Shown piece after piece: positions 1 through 8,970 of a stretch of DNA of 58,633 bases. Position numbers and translations under genes: made by a program. The notes beneath the pieces are model-generated. The model saw only the letters and a program-made list of their open reading frames with translations. It ran no database searches and was not told the origin of the DNA. The DNA comes from a delta proteobacterium NaphS2 (GTDB taxonomy: Bacteria; Desulfobacterota; DSM-4660; Desulfatiglandales; Desulfatiglandaceae). The DNA is taken from contig ADZZ01000415.1 of the NCBI GenBank assembly GCA_000179315.1, positions 19,687 to 78,319 of the forward strand, written 5' to 3'. Every line of letters starts with the position of its first letter. Within the stretch, counting starts at the first letter, position 1.

Positions 1-2
1 CG

Positions 3-530
3 GGAATCATCAGACGGCTTCGGGATTTCGCCAGAAAGGCCGATTTCAGCAAGGAAGAGGTTTCCATCAACGATCCCATCATGAACGTGGTGAAAATCTT
101 CGGTCAGCAACTGAAACTTCAAGGTATGGATTTGAGATTTCTTCCGGGCAAAAACATCCCGACGGTTCTGGGCAGCCCCAACCGGTTGGAACAGGTTTTT
201 TTCAACCTTCTGTCCAATGCCCGGGATGCCATTTTGCAGAACCGTGAAGCCCTGAACATAAATGCGGGCAACCAAATCACCGTCCGCTCCTTTTCGCTGA
301 ACAGCCGGGCGGTTATATCGGTTTCAGATACAGGTGTCGGTGTATCCAGCGATGCGCGGGACAAGATTTTTGAGCCCTTTTTCACAACAAAGGAGGTTGG
401 AAAAGGGATGGGTTTGGGATTGGCCATCGTTTATGAAATTGTGGTGGAGCACGGAGGGGAGGTTCGCGTTCACAGTGACGTCGGCATCGGAACCACCTTT
501 GTTGTCGCGTTGCCCCAGATGAAAATATGA
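3..530 (+). CDS. Histidine kinase, C-terminal part (5' end outside the window)
   Basis: The reading frame is already open at base 3, so the N-terminus lies outside the window. What is visible is the end of the dimerisation helix (RRLRDFARK) and a full HATPase_c domain: N box NLLSNARDAI, G1 box SDTGVGV, F box EPFFTT, and G2 box GKGMGLGLA. It therefore should bind ATP and phosphorylate a partner. The stop overlaps an upstream ATG of the response regulator by four bases (ATGA), so the two are almost certainly co-translated partners. The domain is clearly paralogous to the C-terminus of the RND-kinase fusion two genes downstream, which shares NRLEQV, LLSNA and IFEPFFT. The missing N-terminus could therefore carry a similar membrane domain, but that cannot be seen. 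Confidence 0.93.
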   Translation, partial: GIIRRLRDFARKADFSKEEVSINDPIMNVVKIFGQQLKLQGMDLRFLPGKNIPTVLGSPNRLEQVFFNLLSNARDAILQNREALNINAGNQITVRSFSLNSRAVISVSDTGVGVSSDARDKIFEPFFTTKEVGKGMGLGLAIVYEIVVEHGGEVRVHSDVGIGTTFVVALPQMKI

Positions 531-550
531 ATCGGAGGAGGAATGCTTTA

Positions 551-928
551 ATGCGCAAGGTTTTGATTATCGATGATGAAAAGCCCACACTGGCCATGTT
601 TGAACTCTTTCTGGAGGCCTACGGGTTCGAAGTCCTGACCGCTTTAAAGGGTGAAGAGGGTATTGCAGTATTTGAAACGGAAAATCCATCCATTGTGTTC
701 ACGGATATCAAGATGCCGGGTATGGATGGATTTGAGGTGCTCAAAAGAATAAAAACCATTTCGCCCGGTGCGGTGGTGGTGATGATTACCGGTCATGGGG
801 ACCGGGAATTGGAGAAGAAAGCCCTCGATTTGAACGCGACGGCTTTCATTCATAAACCGATTCAGAAAGAAGCCCTCGATGCGGCGATTGAAAAAGCCGA
901 AAAACTTTTGAATAATGGCACATCCTAA
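551..928 (+). CDS. Single-domain (CheY-like) response regulator
   Basis: This is a 125-aa receiver domain with no output domain. The acidic pair is D8/D9, the phospho-acceptor is D52 in TDIKMPG, the switch Thr is in MITGHG, and the conserved Lys is in HKP near residue 104. The start was set at base 551 because GGAGGAGG lies about eight bases upstream; an in-frame ATG at 527 overlaps the kinase stop and would add eight basic residues that are not part of the fold. It sits between two histidine kinase domains and could receive phosphate from either or both. With no DNA-binding or enzymatic output, it probably acts by protein contact or as a phosphate relay. Confidence 0.93.
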   Translation: MRKVLIIDDEKPTLAMFELFLEAYGFEVLTALKGEEGIAVFETENPSIVFTDIKMPGMDGFEVLKRIKTISPGAVVVMITGHGDRELEKKALDLNATAFIHKPIQKEALDAAIEKAEKLLNNGTS

Positions 929-956
929 ACAGACTTTATAGAGGGCGGGGCGGCAC

Positions 957-3938
957 ATGACAGGGTTAATGGGTTTGATCAATTCCAGCCGGCGACTTCG
1001 ATTCGTGATCAGGCATCCGGTCCTGGTGCTGACCCTTATCGGCCTTTCAACCCTTCTTTTCGCCACCAAACTGCCGGATCTCAGATTTCAGACATCCATC
1101 TATGACCTGGCCATCGAAAATCTTCCGGAAAGCGTCTATTACCGCCAGTTCAAAAAGACGTTTGGCAGTGAAGAAATGATCCTGGTGGTGGAAAAGGCCG
1201 ACGATCTATTTGCGCCAGGAACATTTAAACGGCTGGGCGAAATTTCCAATGCCATTTCCAAGATTGAAGGTGTCAAGCGGGTGTTAAGCCTGCCAGGCAT
1301 CAAAGAGGACATGGACCTCACCCAACGCTGGACACCCGGTGAGTTCCAGGAAATCATCAAGCCCGTCGCCCTTTTCAAGAAGAATTTCATTTCCGAAGAC
1401 CAAAAGACAACCGTCATATCCGTCCTCCTGGATGATGTTTCCAACAAGACACCCGTGATTCAAGCCATTCAAAAGCTGCTTGACAAAGAAAACCGAACAC
1501 TTTCCCTTTATCAGATCGGCATGCCGCTGGTTTCAAAGGCCCTTGCCGATTACACGGTAAGTGACTTTCAAAAGCTGCCCCCCGTCAGTCTCCTGGTTAT
1601 GGCCCTGGTGTTGCTTTTCCTTTTCAGGGATGTACGATCCGTTCTGATCCCTTCGGGCTCGGCCCTTTTTGTCCTGATCTGGACCTTCGGCATGATGGCC
1701 TGGACCGGAACGCCTCTTTCGCTTCTGACCATGATCGTTCCCATTTTTCTCATTGCCGTGGGCACCGCCTATTGCATGTACATCCTCTCGGCCTACCGGT
1801 CCGAAGCTGAAGCGGCCCAATCTTCAAAAGAAGCCGTTTACGGTTGCTTTATACACGTACGCTTTCCCACAATCCTGGCGGTCATCACCACCATTATCGG
1901 AATCGGCTCCCTGATGTTGAACCGGATTCACAGTATCAGGGCCTTTTCCACGTTCTCATGCCTGGGACTTTTGAGCCTGCTTGTGATGTTGCTTTTCGGG
2001 GTCCCCGCGGTTTTGTCCCTTTTGCCCCTTAAACGAAAAGGCCAAAATAAACCCATTAGGGACGGCAGCCCCGTCAATTTATTTCTCGGAAAAATCATCC
2101 ACCTCAACATCAAGCGGCGAAAATGGGTTCTTTTAAGCGCGTTGCTGGTGAGTGCCATAGCCATATCAGGCGTCACCCGTATTCATGTGGAAACGAACCC
2201 GGTGGGGTTTTTTAAGGAACATACGCCTATCAGCCGTAACTTTGCGGATGTGGCCCGGCAAACATCCGGCAGCTTTCCGGTCAATGTGGTGCTGAACGCC
2301 CGCGAAGAAGGGTATTTTGAAAATCCGGCCCACCTGGCACAACTGGCCAAAATTCAGGCGTTTTTAAACGGCCTTGAAGGTGTGGACAAGACTGTGTCCC
2401 TGGCGGATTTCCTGAAACTGGTGAATTTTGCCACTAACGAACACAAAAAAGAAGCCTACACCCTCCCGGAAGAACCCTTTGAGGTCCGCATGCTCATCAA
2501 CAGCTACAAAACCATGCTGGGACAGGAGATGTTTGAACGTTTTATGGATATGGATATGAAACAGGCCAATATCCTTCTTCGCACTCACATTTCCGGGTCA
2601 CGGGATTTTCTCGCGCTAAGGGAGAAGATCTCCCATTACCTGGAGAAGAACTTCAAGGAAGATTTCGACGTCCACGTGACAGGGTTCGGCATTGTTATTT
2701 CCCAGAGCAGTCAGCTCCTCACGAGAGGATTGGTGAAAAGCCTGTCCCTCACACTGGTGCTCATTATTGCGGCCATGAGTCTGCTGTTTCTCTCAACCAG
2801 GGTGGGTTTCATGTCCATCATTCCCAACCTTTTCCCCATTGTGATCAGTTTCGGTTTCATGGGCTGGTTCGGGATTGAGCTGTCTGTTGCCACCAGCCTT
2901 ATCGCCAGTATCGCCATCGGGCTGGCCGTGGATGATACCATTCACTACCTGGTTCGCTATAATGAGGAATTCAAGAAGGACCTGGACAAGGACCGGGCAC
3001 TGCGGGACACCCTCTACGCGGTGGGAAGACCGATCATCTTTACCACAATGGCGATTAGCCTGGGGTTTTCAATCCTGACTTTTTCCCATTTCGAACCCAC
3101 CGCTGTTTTCGGCCTTCTCATGGTGGTGACCATGATAGCGGCGCTGGCGGGCGCACTCCTTATTCTGCCATCCGTCATGCTCCATGTGGAACTGGTGACC
3201 GCTTGGGATCTGTTGCGGCTGATGCCCACCATGGGCGGCATTTCCCCCGGTGTGGCCCACGAATTGAACCAGCCGCTTAACGCAATTAAAGTGGGCAGTG
3301 AGTTTTTGAAAATGATGGCGCAGAAAAAGCGGAAAATTTCCGATGACCGCATTTTGCAGGTGGCGAGCGAAATCAGCGGCCAGGTGGACCGCGCATCCAT
3401 CATCATCAGCCGCCTGACGGAGCTGGAGGAAAAGCGGGGGTTTGAAAAGGAAAAGGTCCAGTTGAATGATGTAATACGGAAAACCCTTGCCATCGTCGAG
3501 CAGCAGCTCCTGCTCGATAATATCAAAATCGGACTGGATCTTGACCAGGATCTGCCGGTGATTTTCGGACAGGAGAACCGTCTGGAGCAGGTCATGTACA
3601 ATCTTTTATCCAACGCTTCGGATGCCATTTTAGTGGGCAATGGCGCTGACCGGGTCATCCAGGGGCGTCTGATCGCCATCCGTTCTTTCGTGGAAGAAAA
3701 CCGGGTCAAGGTGTCCGTGTCGGACACGGGGATAGGGATTCCCGAGAATCTGCAGGAACGCATCTTCGAACCTTTTTTCACGGGTAAGGCTGAAGGGAAG
3801 GGGGCCGGCCTCGGGCTGTGCATCAGCCGAGAGATCGTGAAAAACCATGGTGGGCGCATTGACCTTAAGAGTTGGGAAAAAAGGGGAAGCACCTTTGTGC
3901 TGAGTTTCCCGAAAGCCCGGGAGACCGGGGAGATATAG
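957..3938 (+). CDS. RND/MMPL-family transporter fused to a C-terminal histidine kinase
   Basis: This is a continuous 993-aa frame. Residues 1-755 look like an RND/MMPL exporter: TM1 at about 16-38, a large periplasmic loop, a TM bundle from about 205-360, a second TM about 390-410, a second periplasmic loop and a second bundle from about 590-750. The bundle carries the RND signature LAVDDTIHYLVR near residue 655-667. Directly after the last helix comes a complete histidine kinase: H-box HELNQPLN with H768, N box NLLSNASDAI near 881, G1 SDTGIGI near 922 and G2 GKGAGLGL near 950. A membrane transporter is thus covalently joined to a cytoplasmic kinase. It follows a free receiver protein, its likely partner. 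The substrate or ligand is unknown; related RND proteins move lipids, hopanoids or sterols, but nothing here shows which. Confidence 0.9.
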   Translation: MTGLMGLINSSRRLRFVIRHPVLVLTLIGLSTLLFATKLPDLRFQTSIYDLAIENLPESVYYRQFKKTFGSEEMILVVEKADDLFAPGTFKRLGEISNAISKIEGVKRVLSLPGIKEDMDLTQRWTPGEFQEIIKPVALFKKNFISEDQKTTVISVLLDDVSNKTPVIQAIQKLLDKENRTLSLYQIGMPLVSKALADYTVSDFQKLPPVSLLVMALVLLFLFRDVRSVLIPSGSALFVLIWTFGMMAWTGTPLSLLTMIVPIFLIAVGTAYCMYILSAYRSEAEAAQSSKEAVYGCFIHVRFPTILAVITTIIGIGSLMLNRIHSIRAFSTFSCLGLLSLLVMLLFGVPAVLSLLPLKRKGQNKPIRDGSPVNLFLGKIIHLNIKRRKWVLLSALLVSAIAISGVTRIHVETNPVGFFKEHTPISRNFADVARQTSGSFPVNVVLNAREEGYFENPAHLAQLAKIQAFLNGLEGVDKTVSLADFLKLVNFATNEHKKEAYTLPEEPFEVRMLINSYKTMLGQEMFERFMDMDMKQANILLRTHISGSRDFLALREKISHYLEKNFKEDFDVHVTGFGIVISQSSQLLTRGLVKSLSLTLVLIIAAMSLLFLSTRVGFMSIIPNLFPIVISFGFMGWFGIELSVATSLIASIAIGLAVDDTIHYLVRYNEEFKKDLDKDRALRDTLYAVGRPIIFTTMAISLGFSILTFSHFEPTAVFGLLMVVTMIAALAGALLILPSVMLHVELVTAWDLLRLMPTMGGISPGVAHELNQPLNAIKVGSEFLKMMAQKKRKISDDRILQVASEISGQVDRASIIISRLTELEEKRGFEKEKVQLNDVIRKTLAIVEQQLLLDNIKIGLDLDQDLPVIFGQENRLEQVMYNLLSNASDAILVGNGADRVIQGRLIAIRSFVEENRVKVSVSDTGIGIPENLQERIFEPFFTGKAEGKGAGLGLCISREIVKNHGGRIDLKSWEKRGSTFVLSFPKARETGEI

Positions 3939-3957
3939 CTTGAAAGGAGGCAGTGTA

Positions 3958-5334
3958 ATGAATTCACTCTTTGATCCAAAATCAGTGGCCGTCATCGGGG
4001 CTTCCGACAACCCTTCCAAACTGGGATTCCATGTGATGAAAAGCCTGGTGAAAGGCGGTTATGAGGGGTCCCTTGTGCCGGTGAATCCGGGAGCGGAGCG
4101 GATTTTTGGAATCAAAGCCTTCGCGTCCGTTTCGGTATCTCAGGTCCCCATAGATCTGGCCATTGTGGTGGTGCCGGCAAGCCTCGTTGCGGGCGTTCTC
4201 AAAGAATGCGCGGCCGCTCGAGTAAAAGGTATCGTACTCATCACGGCGGGCTTTAAGGAGATCGATGATCCCGCAGGTGCGGTGCTGCATGAAGAAATTG
4301 CCGAGATCGCCAATCAGGCAAAGATTCCCGTTATCGGTCCCAATACCTTTGGCATGGTCAACTTGCGCGCAAAGCTGAACGCTTCCTTTACCCCCGAGTT
4401 TTCCATGGCAAATCCGGGGGATATCGCTCTGGTGAGCCAAAGCGGCGGGATTTCCCATTTGCTGGGGTTTCTGGCCATGGGCGACGGAGTGGGGTTTTCC
4501 AAAATCGTGGGTCTGGGAAACCGGCTGAACGTGGATTTTGCGCAAATGGCGGATTATTTGATGGATGACCCGGACACGCGCGCCATTGCCCTTTATGTGG
4601 AAGGTATTGACGACCCCGGCGAACTGCTGGCCGCCGCCAAGCGGCATGCCGGCAAAAAACCCATTGTGGCTTTCAAGAGCGGCAGCGGATCGGTGGGAGA
4701 TGCGGCCGCCCGTTCCCATACCGGCACCATGGCGGGTCGGCACGAGATTTACAGCCATGCCTTTAAACAGGCGGGCATCCTTACCGTTCCGAGAACGCAG
4801 GCCCTGCTGGATGCCGCCAAGGCCCTGGCCGCCTGCTCCCTGCCCGGAGGTCCCGGCGTGGCGGTACTATCCGGACAGGCGGGACCTTCCATGGCGGCTT
4901 GCGACGTGTGTGAACAAAGGGGCCTTGAAATTGTCCGATTTGGAACGGACACCCAGGCCCGCATCAACGAACTGCTGCCGCCCCTCGCCCTTCGCACCAA
5001 CCCGGTGGATATGGGCCCCGCCTGGTATGACGCAGCGGCCATCAAAGAGATCATTCGGGCGGTCATGGATGATAAAAAGGTTCACGGCATTTTGTTTCTG
5101 ATGATGTTTGCCTCCGCCAACGTGGATGCGCTCACGGGTATCAGCGGGCTTTTGAGAGAGTGGGGGCAGAAAAAACCCGTGGTGAGCTGCATCCTGTCGC
5201 CTCCGGGGATATGGGATGATCAGATTCAGGAGCTTGAAGATGCGAAGGCCCTTGTCAATTACGCAACCCCCGAGCGCGCAGCCTGCGCCATGGCTTACCT
5301 GTGGGAGCACAAATTGTTGCAGCGAATCATGTAA
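3958..5334 (+). CDS. NDP-forming acyl-CoA synthetase, alpha-type subunit (CoA-binding/succinyl-CoA ligase fold)
   Basis: The 458-aa protein begins with a CoA-binding Rossmann domain (SVAVIGASDNP), continues with a succinyl-CoA-ligase-like domain (LVSQSGGIS) and has the phospho-histidine loop SHTGTMAG with H254. Enzymes of this family make ATP or GTP from an acyl-CoA plus NDP and phosphate, or run in reverse to activate an acid. The length fits an alpha subunit; the ATP-grasp beta domain is absent and no beta subunit is seen nearby, so a partner must be encoded elsewhere. The start at 3958 has AAAGGAGG eight bases upstream; an upstream in-frame TTG is inside that ribosome site. It follows the RND-kinase gene after 19 bases and may share its transcript. 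The substrate cannot be read from the sequence. Confidence 0.85.
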   Translation: MNSLFDPKSVAVIGASDNPSKLGFHVMKSLVKGGYEGSLVPVNPGAERIFGIKAFASVSVSQVPIDLAIVVVPASLVAGVLKECAAARVKGIVLITAGFKEIDDPAGAVLHEEIAEIANQAKIPVIGPNTFGMVNLRAKLNASFTPEFSMANPGDIALVSQSGGISHLLGFLAMGDGVGFSKIVGLGNRLNVDFAQMADYLMDDPDTRAIALYVEGIDDPGELLAAAKRHAGKKPIVAFKSGSGSVGDAAARSHTGTMAGRHEIYSHAFKQAGILTVPRTQALLDAAKALAACSLPGGPGVAVLSGQAGPSMAACDVCEQRGLEIVRFGTDTQARINELLPPLALRTNPVDMGPAWYDAAAIKEIIRAVMDDKKVHGILFLMMFASANVDALTGISGLLREWGQKKPVVSCILSPPGIWDDQIQELEDAKALVNYATPERAACAMAYLWEHKLLQRIM

Positions 5335-5430
5335 ATAATTCTTGTATGTGATCGAAAACGTTCCTTGGGGACGGAGAGAGTGTGGACAAACCGCAAAGCC
5401 CTGTCCGGCGGCCGGAGCTTTTTAATGCGC

Positions 5431-5459
5431 TTTTATTTGACAATAGAAAGTGCTATAGT
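5431..5459 (+). promoter_or_regulatory. Possible sigma-70 type promoter before the radical SAM cluster
   Basis: An extended -10 element TGCTATAGT ends at 5459. Its best -35 at 17-bp spacing is only TTTTAT (5431-5436); a perfect TTGACA at 5437-5442 is too close (11 bp). If used, transcription would start near 5466. That favours a coding start at 5554 (or TTG 5518) rather than the more upstream ATGs. The rest of the 5335-5553 gap shows nothing else recognisable. Confidence 0.25.
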
Positions 5460-5553
5460 CATGCGCCGTTACGTGATGTGCATGATAGGATGCAAAAGGA
5501 TCGTAGGAGCAAGAGGATTGAAACGAGGTAAAGACGGCAATGCCGCAATCAAA

Positions 5554-6618
5554 ATGGAACCTGCGACAAAGGGATATCGATTTAAGGACCTTCTGCTGGA
5601 TCCGGGGGTAAATCAACGATGGGAAAAGGTTCGCAAATATTTTTTTCTGCGGGAGTCCACCTATGACATGACGCGCCGTTGCAACATTCGGTGCGACGGC
5701 TGTTACTATTATTCGGGGGAAAAGCAGTTTGCCAAGGAAAACAGAGATCCCGAACAGTGGCGGCAGCTCCTGCAGGCGGAAAAGGAAAGGGGGATTACCT
5801 ACGTGGTGCTGGCCGGCGCCGAGCCCTCTCTGGTGCCGGAACTCTGCGAGGTCTGCTATGAGGAGATGCCGCTGGGCGCCGTCGCTACCAACGGGTTGGA
5901 GAAAATTCCGGAATCTGTGGGATACAAAATTCATATTTCCGTATGGGGAAACGATGAAACCAGCGCCCGCATTCGGCACCGACAAGGGATGTTGCGGCAG
6001 CAGATCGAAAATTACAAAGGGGACGAAAGGGCGGTTTTTGTCTTCACTTTTACCCGGGATAACATCGGGGATGCTAAAGGCGTTGTAAAGAGACTTGCGG
6101 AAGCCAAGTGCAAGCTCACCTTCAATATGTTCTCAGCGCCGGTGGGCTATAACGGTCCGCTCAGGCACACGGAAGCATCGCTCAAACAAGTCCGTGAGAC
6201 CATGGCGACGCTTCTTAACGAGCACCCCGATTCGGTCCTTTTTTCGCCCTACAACATCGTTGCTCACACTCACGTCCATGCGCTTCACGACCTCTACGCC
6301 TGCCCCTATCCCCGGATGAATCCGTCAAAGGCCCAGGGGTTGGGCCGGTCCTTCCGTCAGTACCGCACGGACCTCACATGGAATCGCGGTGCGGCCTGCT
6401 GCGTCCCGGATACGGACTGTGCCGACTGCCGGCACTATGCCGCCGGGAGTGCCCTCGTCACCGCCAAGCTGTTTCGCCATGGAGCCCATCCGGATACGTT
6501 CAAATCCTGGCTCGATTATGCGGATACCTACCTTGCAGTATGGGTGATGGGGTATGAAAAGGGCGAGAATTTGTGTTCCGATCTGGTGGCGCCGCCGGGA
6601 TTCGATCTTCAGCGCTGA
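5554..6618 (+). CDS. Radical SAM enzyme 1 of the radical SAM/ketosynthase cluster
   Basis: The 354-aa protein carries the radical SAM cluster motif CNIRCDGC (CX3CX2C), which binds a 4Fe-4S cluster and cleaves S-adenosylmethionine, and a GAEP segment at the SAM-binding GGE position. Near the C-terminus there is a second cysteine group, a lone ACPYP cysteine and then CC-X5-C-X2-C (CCVPDTDCADC), which could hold an auxiliary iron-sulfur cluster. The paralog encoded next shows the same arrangement. The frame is open further upstream, but the start at 5554 gives an N-terminus that lines up with the paralog; TTG at 5518 is an alternative. The substrate is unknown. The neighbouring ketosynthases, thioesterase and dehydratase suggest it modifies an acyl chain or related intermediate, which is an inference. 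Confidence 0.85.
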   Translation: MEPATKGYRFKDLLLDPGVNQRWEKVRKYFFLRESTYDMTRRCNIRCDGCYYYSGEKQFAKENRDPEQWRQLLQAEKERGITYVVLAGAEPSLVPELCEVCYEEMPLGAVATNGLEKIPESVGYKIHISVWGNDETSARIRHRQGMLRQQIENYKGDERAVFVFTFTRDNIGDAKGVVKRLAEAKCKLTFNMFSAPVGYNGPLRHTEASLKQVRETMATLLNEHPDSVLFSPYNIVAHTHVHALHDLYACPYPRMNPSKAQGLGRSFRQYRTDLTWNRGAACCVPDTDCADCRHYAAGSALVTAKLFRHGAHPDTFKSWLDYADTYLAVWVMGYEKGENLCSDLVAPPGFDLQR

Positions 6619-6708
6619 AGTATCAGCTACCGGCTTTCAGTTGTTCCATTGTGCTAGATGCCAAAAGCCAATAGCCAGCGAAGCCTTGTAAAGGGAGTTT
6701 GTTTTTCA

Positions 6709-7707
6709 ATGAAAACCGTCAGTTCTCTGTTGGACGAAGAATGGTACAACCGATACAAAAAAATCTCCAGGCTGAATATCCGCAGTTCCATTTACGACGT
6801 CACCAACCGATGCAATCTCAGGTGTAAGGGATGCTTCTTTTTCTCCTCCGGGGAACATGAAGCGGCCCGTGAAGAGATGGATGTTCGAAAGTGGGAAGCG
6901 TTCATCGATCAGGAAATGGCAAGGGGCGTCAACCTGGCCATATTGATCGGCGGAGAGCCGACCCTTTGTCTCGACCGGGTAGCGGCGTTTTACAAACGAC
7001 TTCCCACTTTTTGCGCCACAAACGGCCTGATCAAAGTCCCCCGGGACCGATTCCCCCACATGATGGTGGGAATTTCACTGTGGGGTGACGAGGCGGATGA
7101 AAAGATCCTGAGAGGCCGGGACACGTTTTCCATATCCAGCAAAAATTATGCGGGTGATCCGCATGCCTACTACCTTTACACCATTACGCCCAAACAGATC
7201 GGAAAAACGGAGCGGATCGTCAAGAAAATTCAGGATGCAGGCTTGAAGGTCCATATGCAGCTGTTGAGCAACGATGAAGGGGTTGACCAGTTTTTCTGGT
7301 CGAACGATCAGTTGAAGGACATCCGGGACGAAATGGATCAGATGCTCGATCGCTACCCCGACACGGTTATTTCATCCAAATATTACCACCAGATCATCAC
7401 CAGCGGCAGAATGCTGGATCGTCCTTTCGGGTGGCATGAGTGTCCTTCCGTCACCGAACCCATGGACAATAGGGAACCGGCCCCCAAACGTCTTATCGGC
7501 TTTATCCGGTACGCCTCCGACCTTAAAACCATGCATCGATGCTGCACCTCCGAGACCCGGGACTGCGCCACCTGCAAGGACGGCGCCGCCCACATGAGCT
7601 GGGTCATGGTCAACAAGCGCGGCCATCTCCGGTCAGAAGCGGACCTGAAGGGCTGGATCGAAGTGTACGAGATGTTTGCCAAACTTTACCAGTTCATCCC
7701 ATGGTAA
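6709..7707 (+). CDS. Radical SAM enzyme 2 of the radical SAM/ketosynthase cluster
   Basis: This 332-aa paralog of the preceding gene has the same layout: CNLRCKGC radical SAM motif, IGGEPTL SAM-binding motif, ISLWGDE matching ISVWGND of the first protein, and a late cysteine set (ECP, then CC-X6-C-X2-C). The start at 6709 is preceded by AAGGGAG; an in-frame ATG at 6658 would add 17 residues with no match in the paralog. Its stop codon overlaps the first codons of the ketosynthase gene (7701-7707), which indicates translational coupling and a shared pathway. The two radical SAM proteins are diverged enough to act on different positions, or to work as a pair. The actual reaction cannot be deduced. 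Confidence 0.86.
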   Translation: MKTVSSLLDEEWYNRYKKISRLNIRSSIYDVTNRCNLRCKGCFFFSSGEHEAAREEMDVRKWEAFIDQEMARGVNLAILIGGEPTLCLDRVAAFYKRLPTFCATNGLIKVPRDRFPHMMVGISLWGDEADEKILRGRDTFSISSKNYAGDPHAYYLYTITPKQIGKTERIVKKIQDAGLKVHMQLLSNDEGVDQFFWSNDQLKDIRDEMDQMLDRYPDTVISSKYYHQIITSGRMLDRPFGWHECPSVTEPMDNREPAPKRLIGFIRYASDLKTMHRCCTSETRDCATCKDGAAHMSWVMVNKRGHLRSEADLKGWIEVYEMFAKLYQFIPW

Positions 7708-8948
7708 AAAAAGCCGTTATTCTGGGATATGATTTGGTATCTCCCCTGGGAACGGACCTCGCGACCCAGTGGAAAAGGGCTGTCAGGGGTGAGAGCGGCA
7801 TCGGACCGCTGACGCGTTTTCCGTTGGCGGTGGACTTTCCGGTCCGCATCGCGGGGCAGGTGGACGAGTGGGACGCCTCACCCTATGCTTTTCTGTCACC
7901 CCGAAATCTGGCTCAGTGGACATCCCCCGTCATTAAACATGCCATGCTGGTGGTGCACCGGTCCCTTAGAAGAAGCGGTGTGGAAATCACGCCGGAGCTG
8001 GCCCCGCGGACGGCCGTCACCTTCAGCTCCGCCGTCGGGGGGCTGGATGCGGTGCTGAAAGCGGACCGGAGAATGATTGGCGAAGGCCGAATGCCCCACC
8101 CCTTTACCAACCCCAATGCCTGCATCAACATGGTGGGAGGGAAGGTTTCCATTCTGACGGGCGCCACCGGGCCCATTACCGCCACCATCACGGCCTGCGC
8201 CACGGGCGTCACGTCCATGATCGTGGGAAAAATGCTGCTGGATCAGGACCGGGCCCATATGGTCATTTGCGGCGCCGTGGATTTTCCGCTGGTGGAACCG
8301 ATCGTGGCGGGATTCTACACCATGAACGGTACCTATGGTCCCAAAGAAGGACAACCCCCGGAGCCGCCGCAACGGGCCAGCCGGCCTTTTTCCGTTGATC
8401 GCCGGGGATTCGTGGTATCCGAAGGTGCGGGCAGTGTTATCCTCGCCACAAAGGAGTTTGCGGATGCCCATGGACTGCATTATGATATTGAACTGGCCGG
8501 CTGGAGCATGACCTCGGATGCCACTCATTTTGTGGCCCCCAATTTTGAAACCGTGCGACGGGCCATTTGGGAGGCCATTGATGATGCCGGGTTGCAGCCG
8601 GCGGATATGGACGTTGTGAACGCCCACGCCACTTCCACCAAAGTGGGGGACAGGGTGGAATTTGACGCACTTTCCGCGGTGTTCGGCAAAAAAATTCCAC
8701 CGGTTTGCGCCAATAAATCGGTTACGGGGCACTGCATGGGCGCCTCCAGCGCCATCGAATCCATTCTGGCCATGGAGGGGATGAAACATGCAACGTTGCC
8801 GCCTACCATCAATTATACCGAGGACCCCGGGATGGCGTTGGACTGCGTTCCCGAAGGGGCGAGAAATTTGGACCAGGAATTTGTACTGAAAAATGCCTTT
8901 GGATTCGGCGGCTGTAACGCATGTGTTGTGTTTCGAAAAATCGCCTGA
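7701..8948 (+). CDS. Beta-ketoacyl-ACP synthase (FabF-type) 1
   Basis: The 415-aa protein has the two-part thiolase fold of KAS I/II enzymes. The active-site Cys is C166 (TACATG), the two His are H309 (NAHATST) and H344 (VTGHCMG), and the Lys is K339 (NKS). All catalytic residues are present, so it should be a working condensing enzyme and not a chain-length-factor subunit. The glycine-rich C-terminus (NAFGFGGCNA) is also typical. The start ATG at 7701 lies inside the end of the radical SAM 2 gene; the frame is open further upstream but that part overlaps the radical SAM protein. FabF proteins elongate acyl-ACP with malonyl-ACP. Genomic context points to a dedicated accessory fatty acid or polyketide route and not primary fatty acid synthesis. 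Confidence 0.92.
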   Translation: MVKKAVILGYDLVSPLGTDLATQWKRAVRGESGIGPLTRFPLAVDFPVRIAGQVDEWDASPYAFLSPRNLAQWTSPVIKHAMLVVHRSLRRSGVEITPELAPRTAVTFSSAVGGLDAVLKADRRMIGEGRMPHPFTNPNACINMVGGKVSILTGATGPITATITACATGVTSMIVGKMLLDQDRAHMVICGAVDFPLVEPIVAGFYTMNGTYGPKEGQPPEPPQRASRPFSVDRRGFVVSEGAGSVILATKEFADAHGLHYDIELAGWSMTSDATHFVAPNFETVRRAIWEAIDDAGLQPADMDVVNAHATSTKVGDRVEFDALSAVFGKKIPPVCANKSVTGHCMGASSAIESILAMEGMKHATLPPTINYTEDPGMALDCVPEGARNLDQEFVLKNAFGFGGCNACVVFRKIA

Positions 8949-8970
8949 AAAGTAGGCTCGGGGAGGAAGT

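Noticed and set aside
3014-3979. A 321-codon minus-strand open frame
   Set aside because: It is antisense to the kinase part of the RND fusion and rich in Ser/Arg, as expected from shadow reading.
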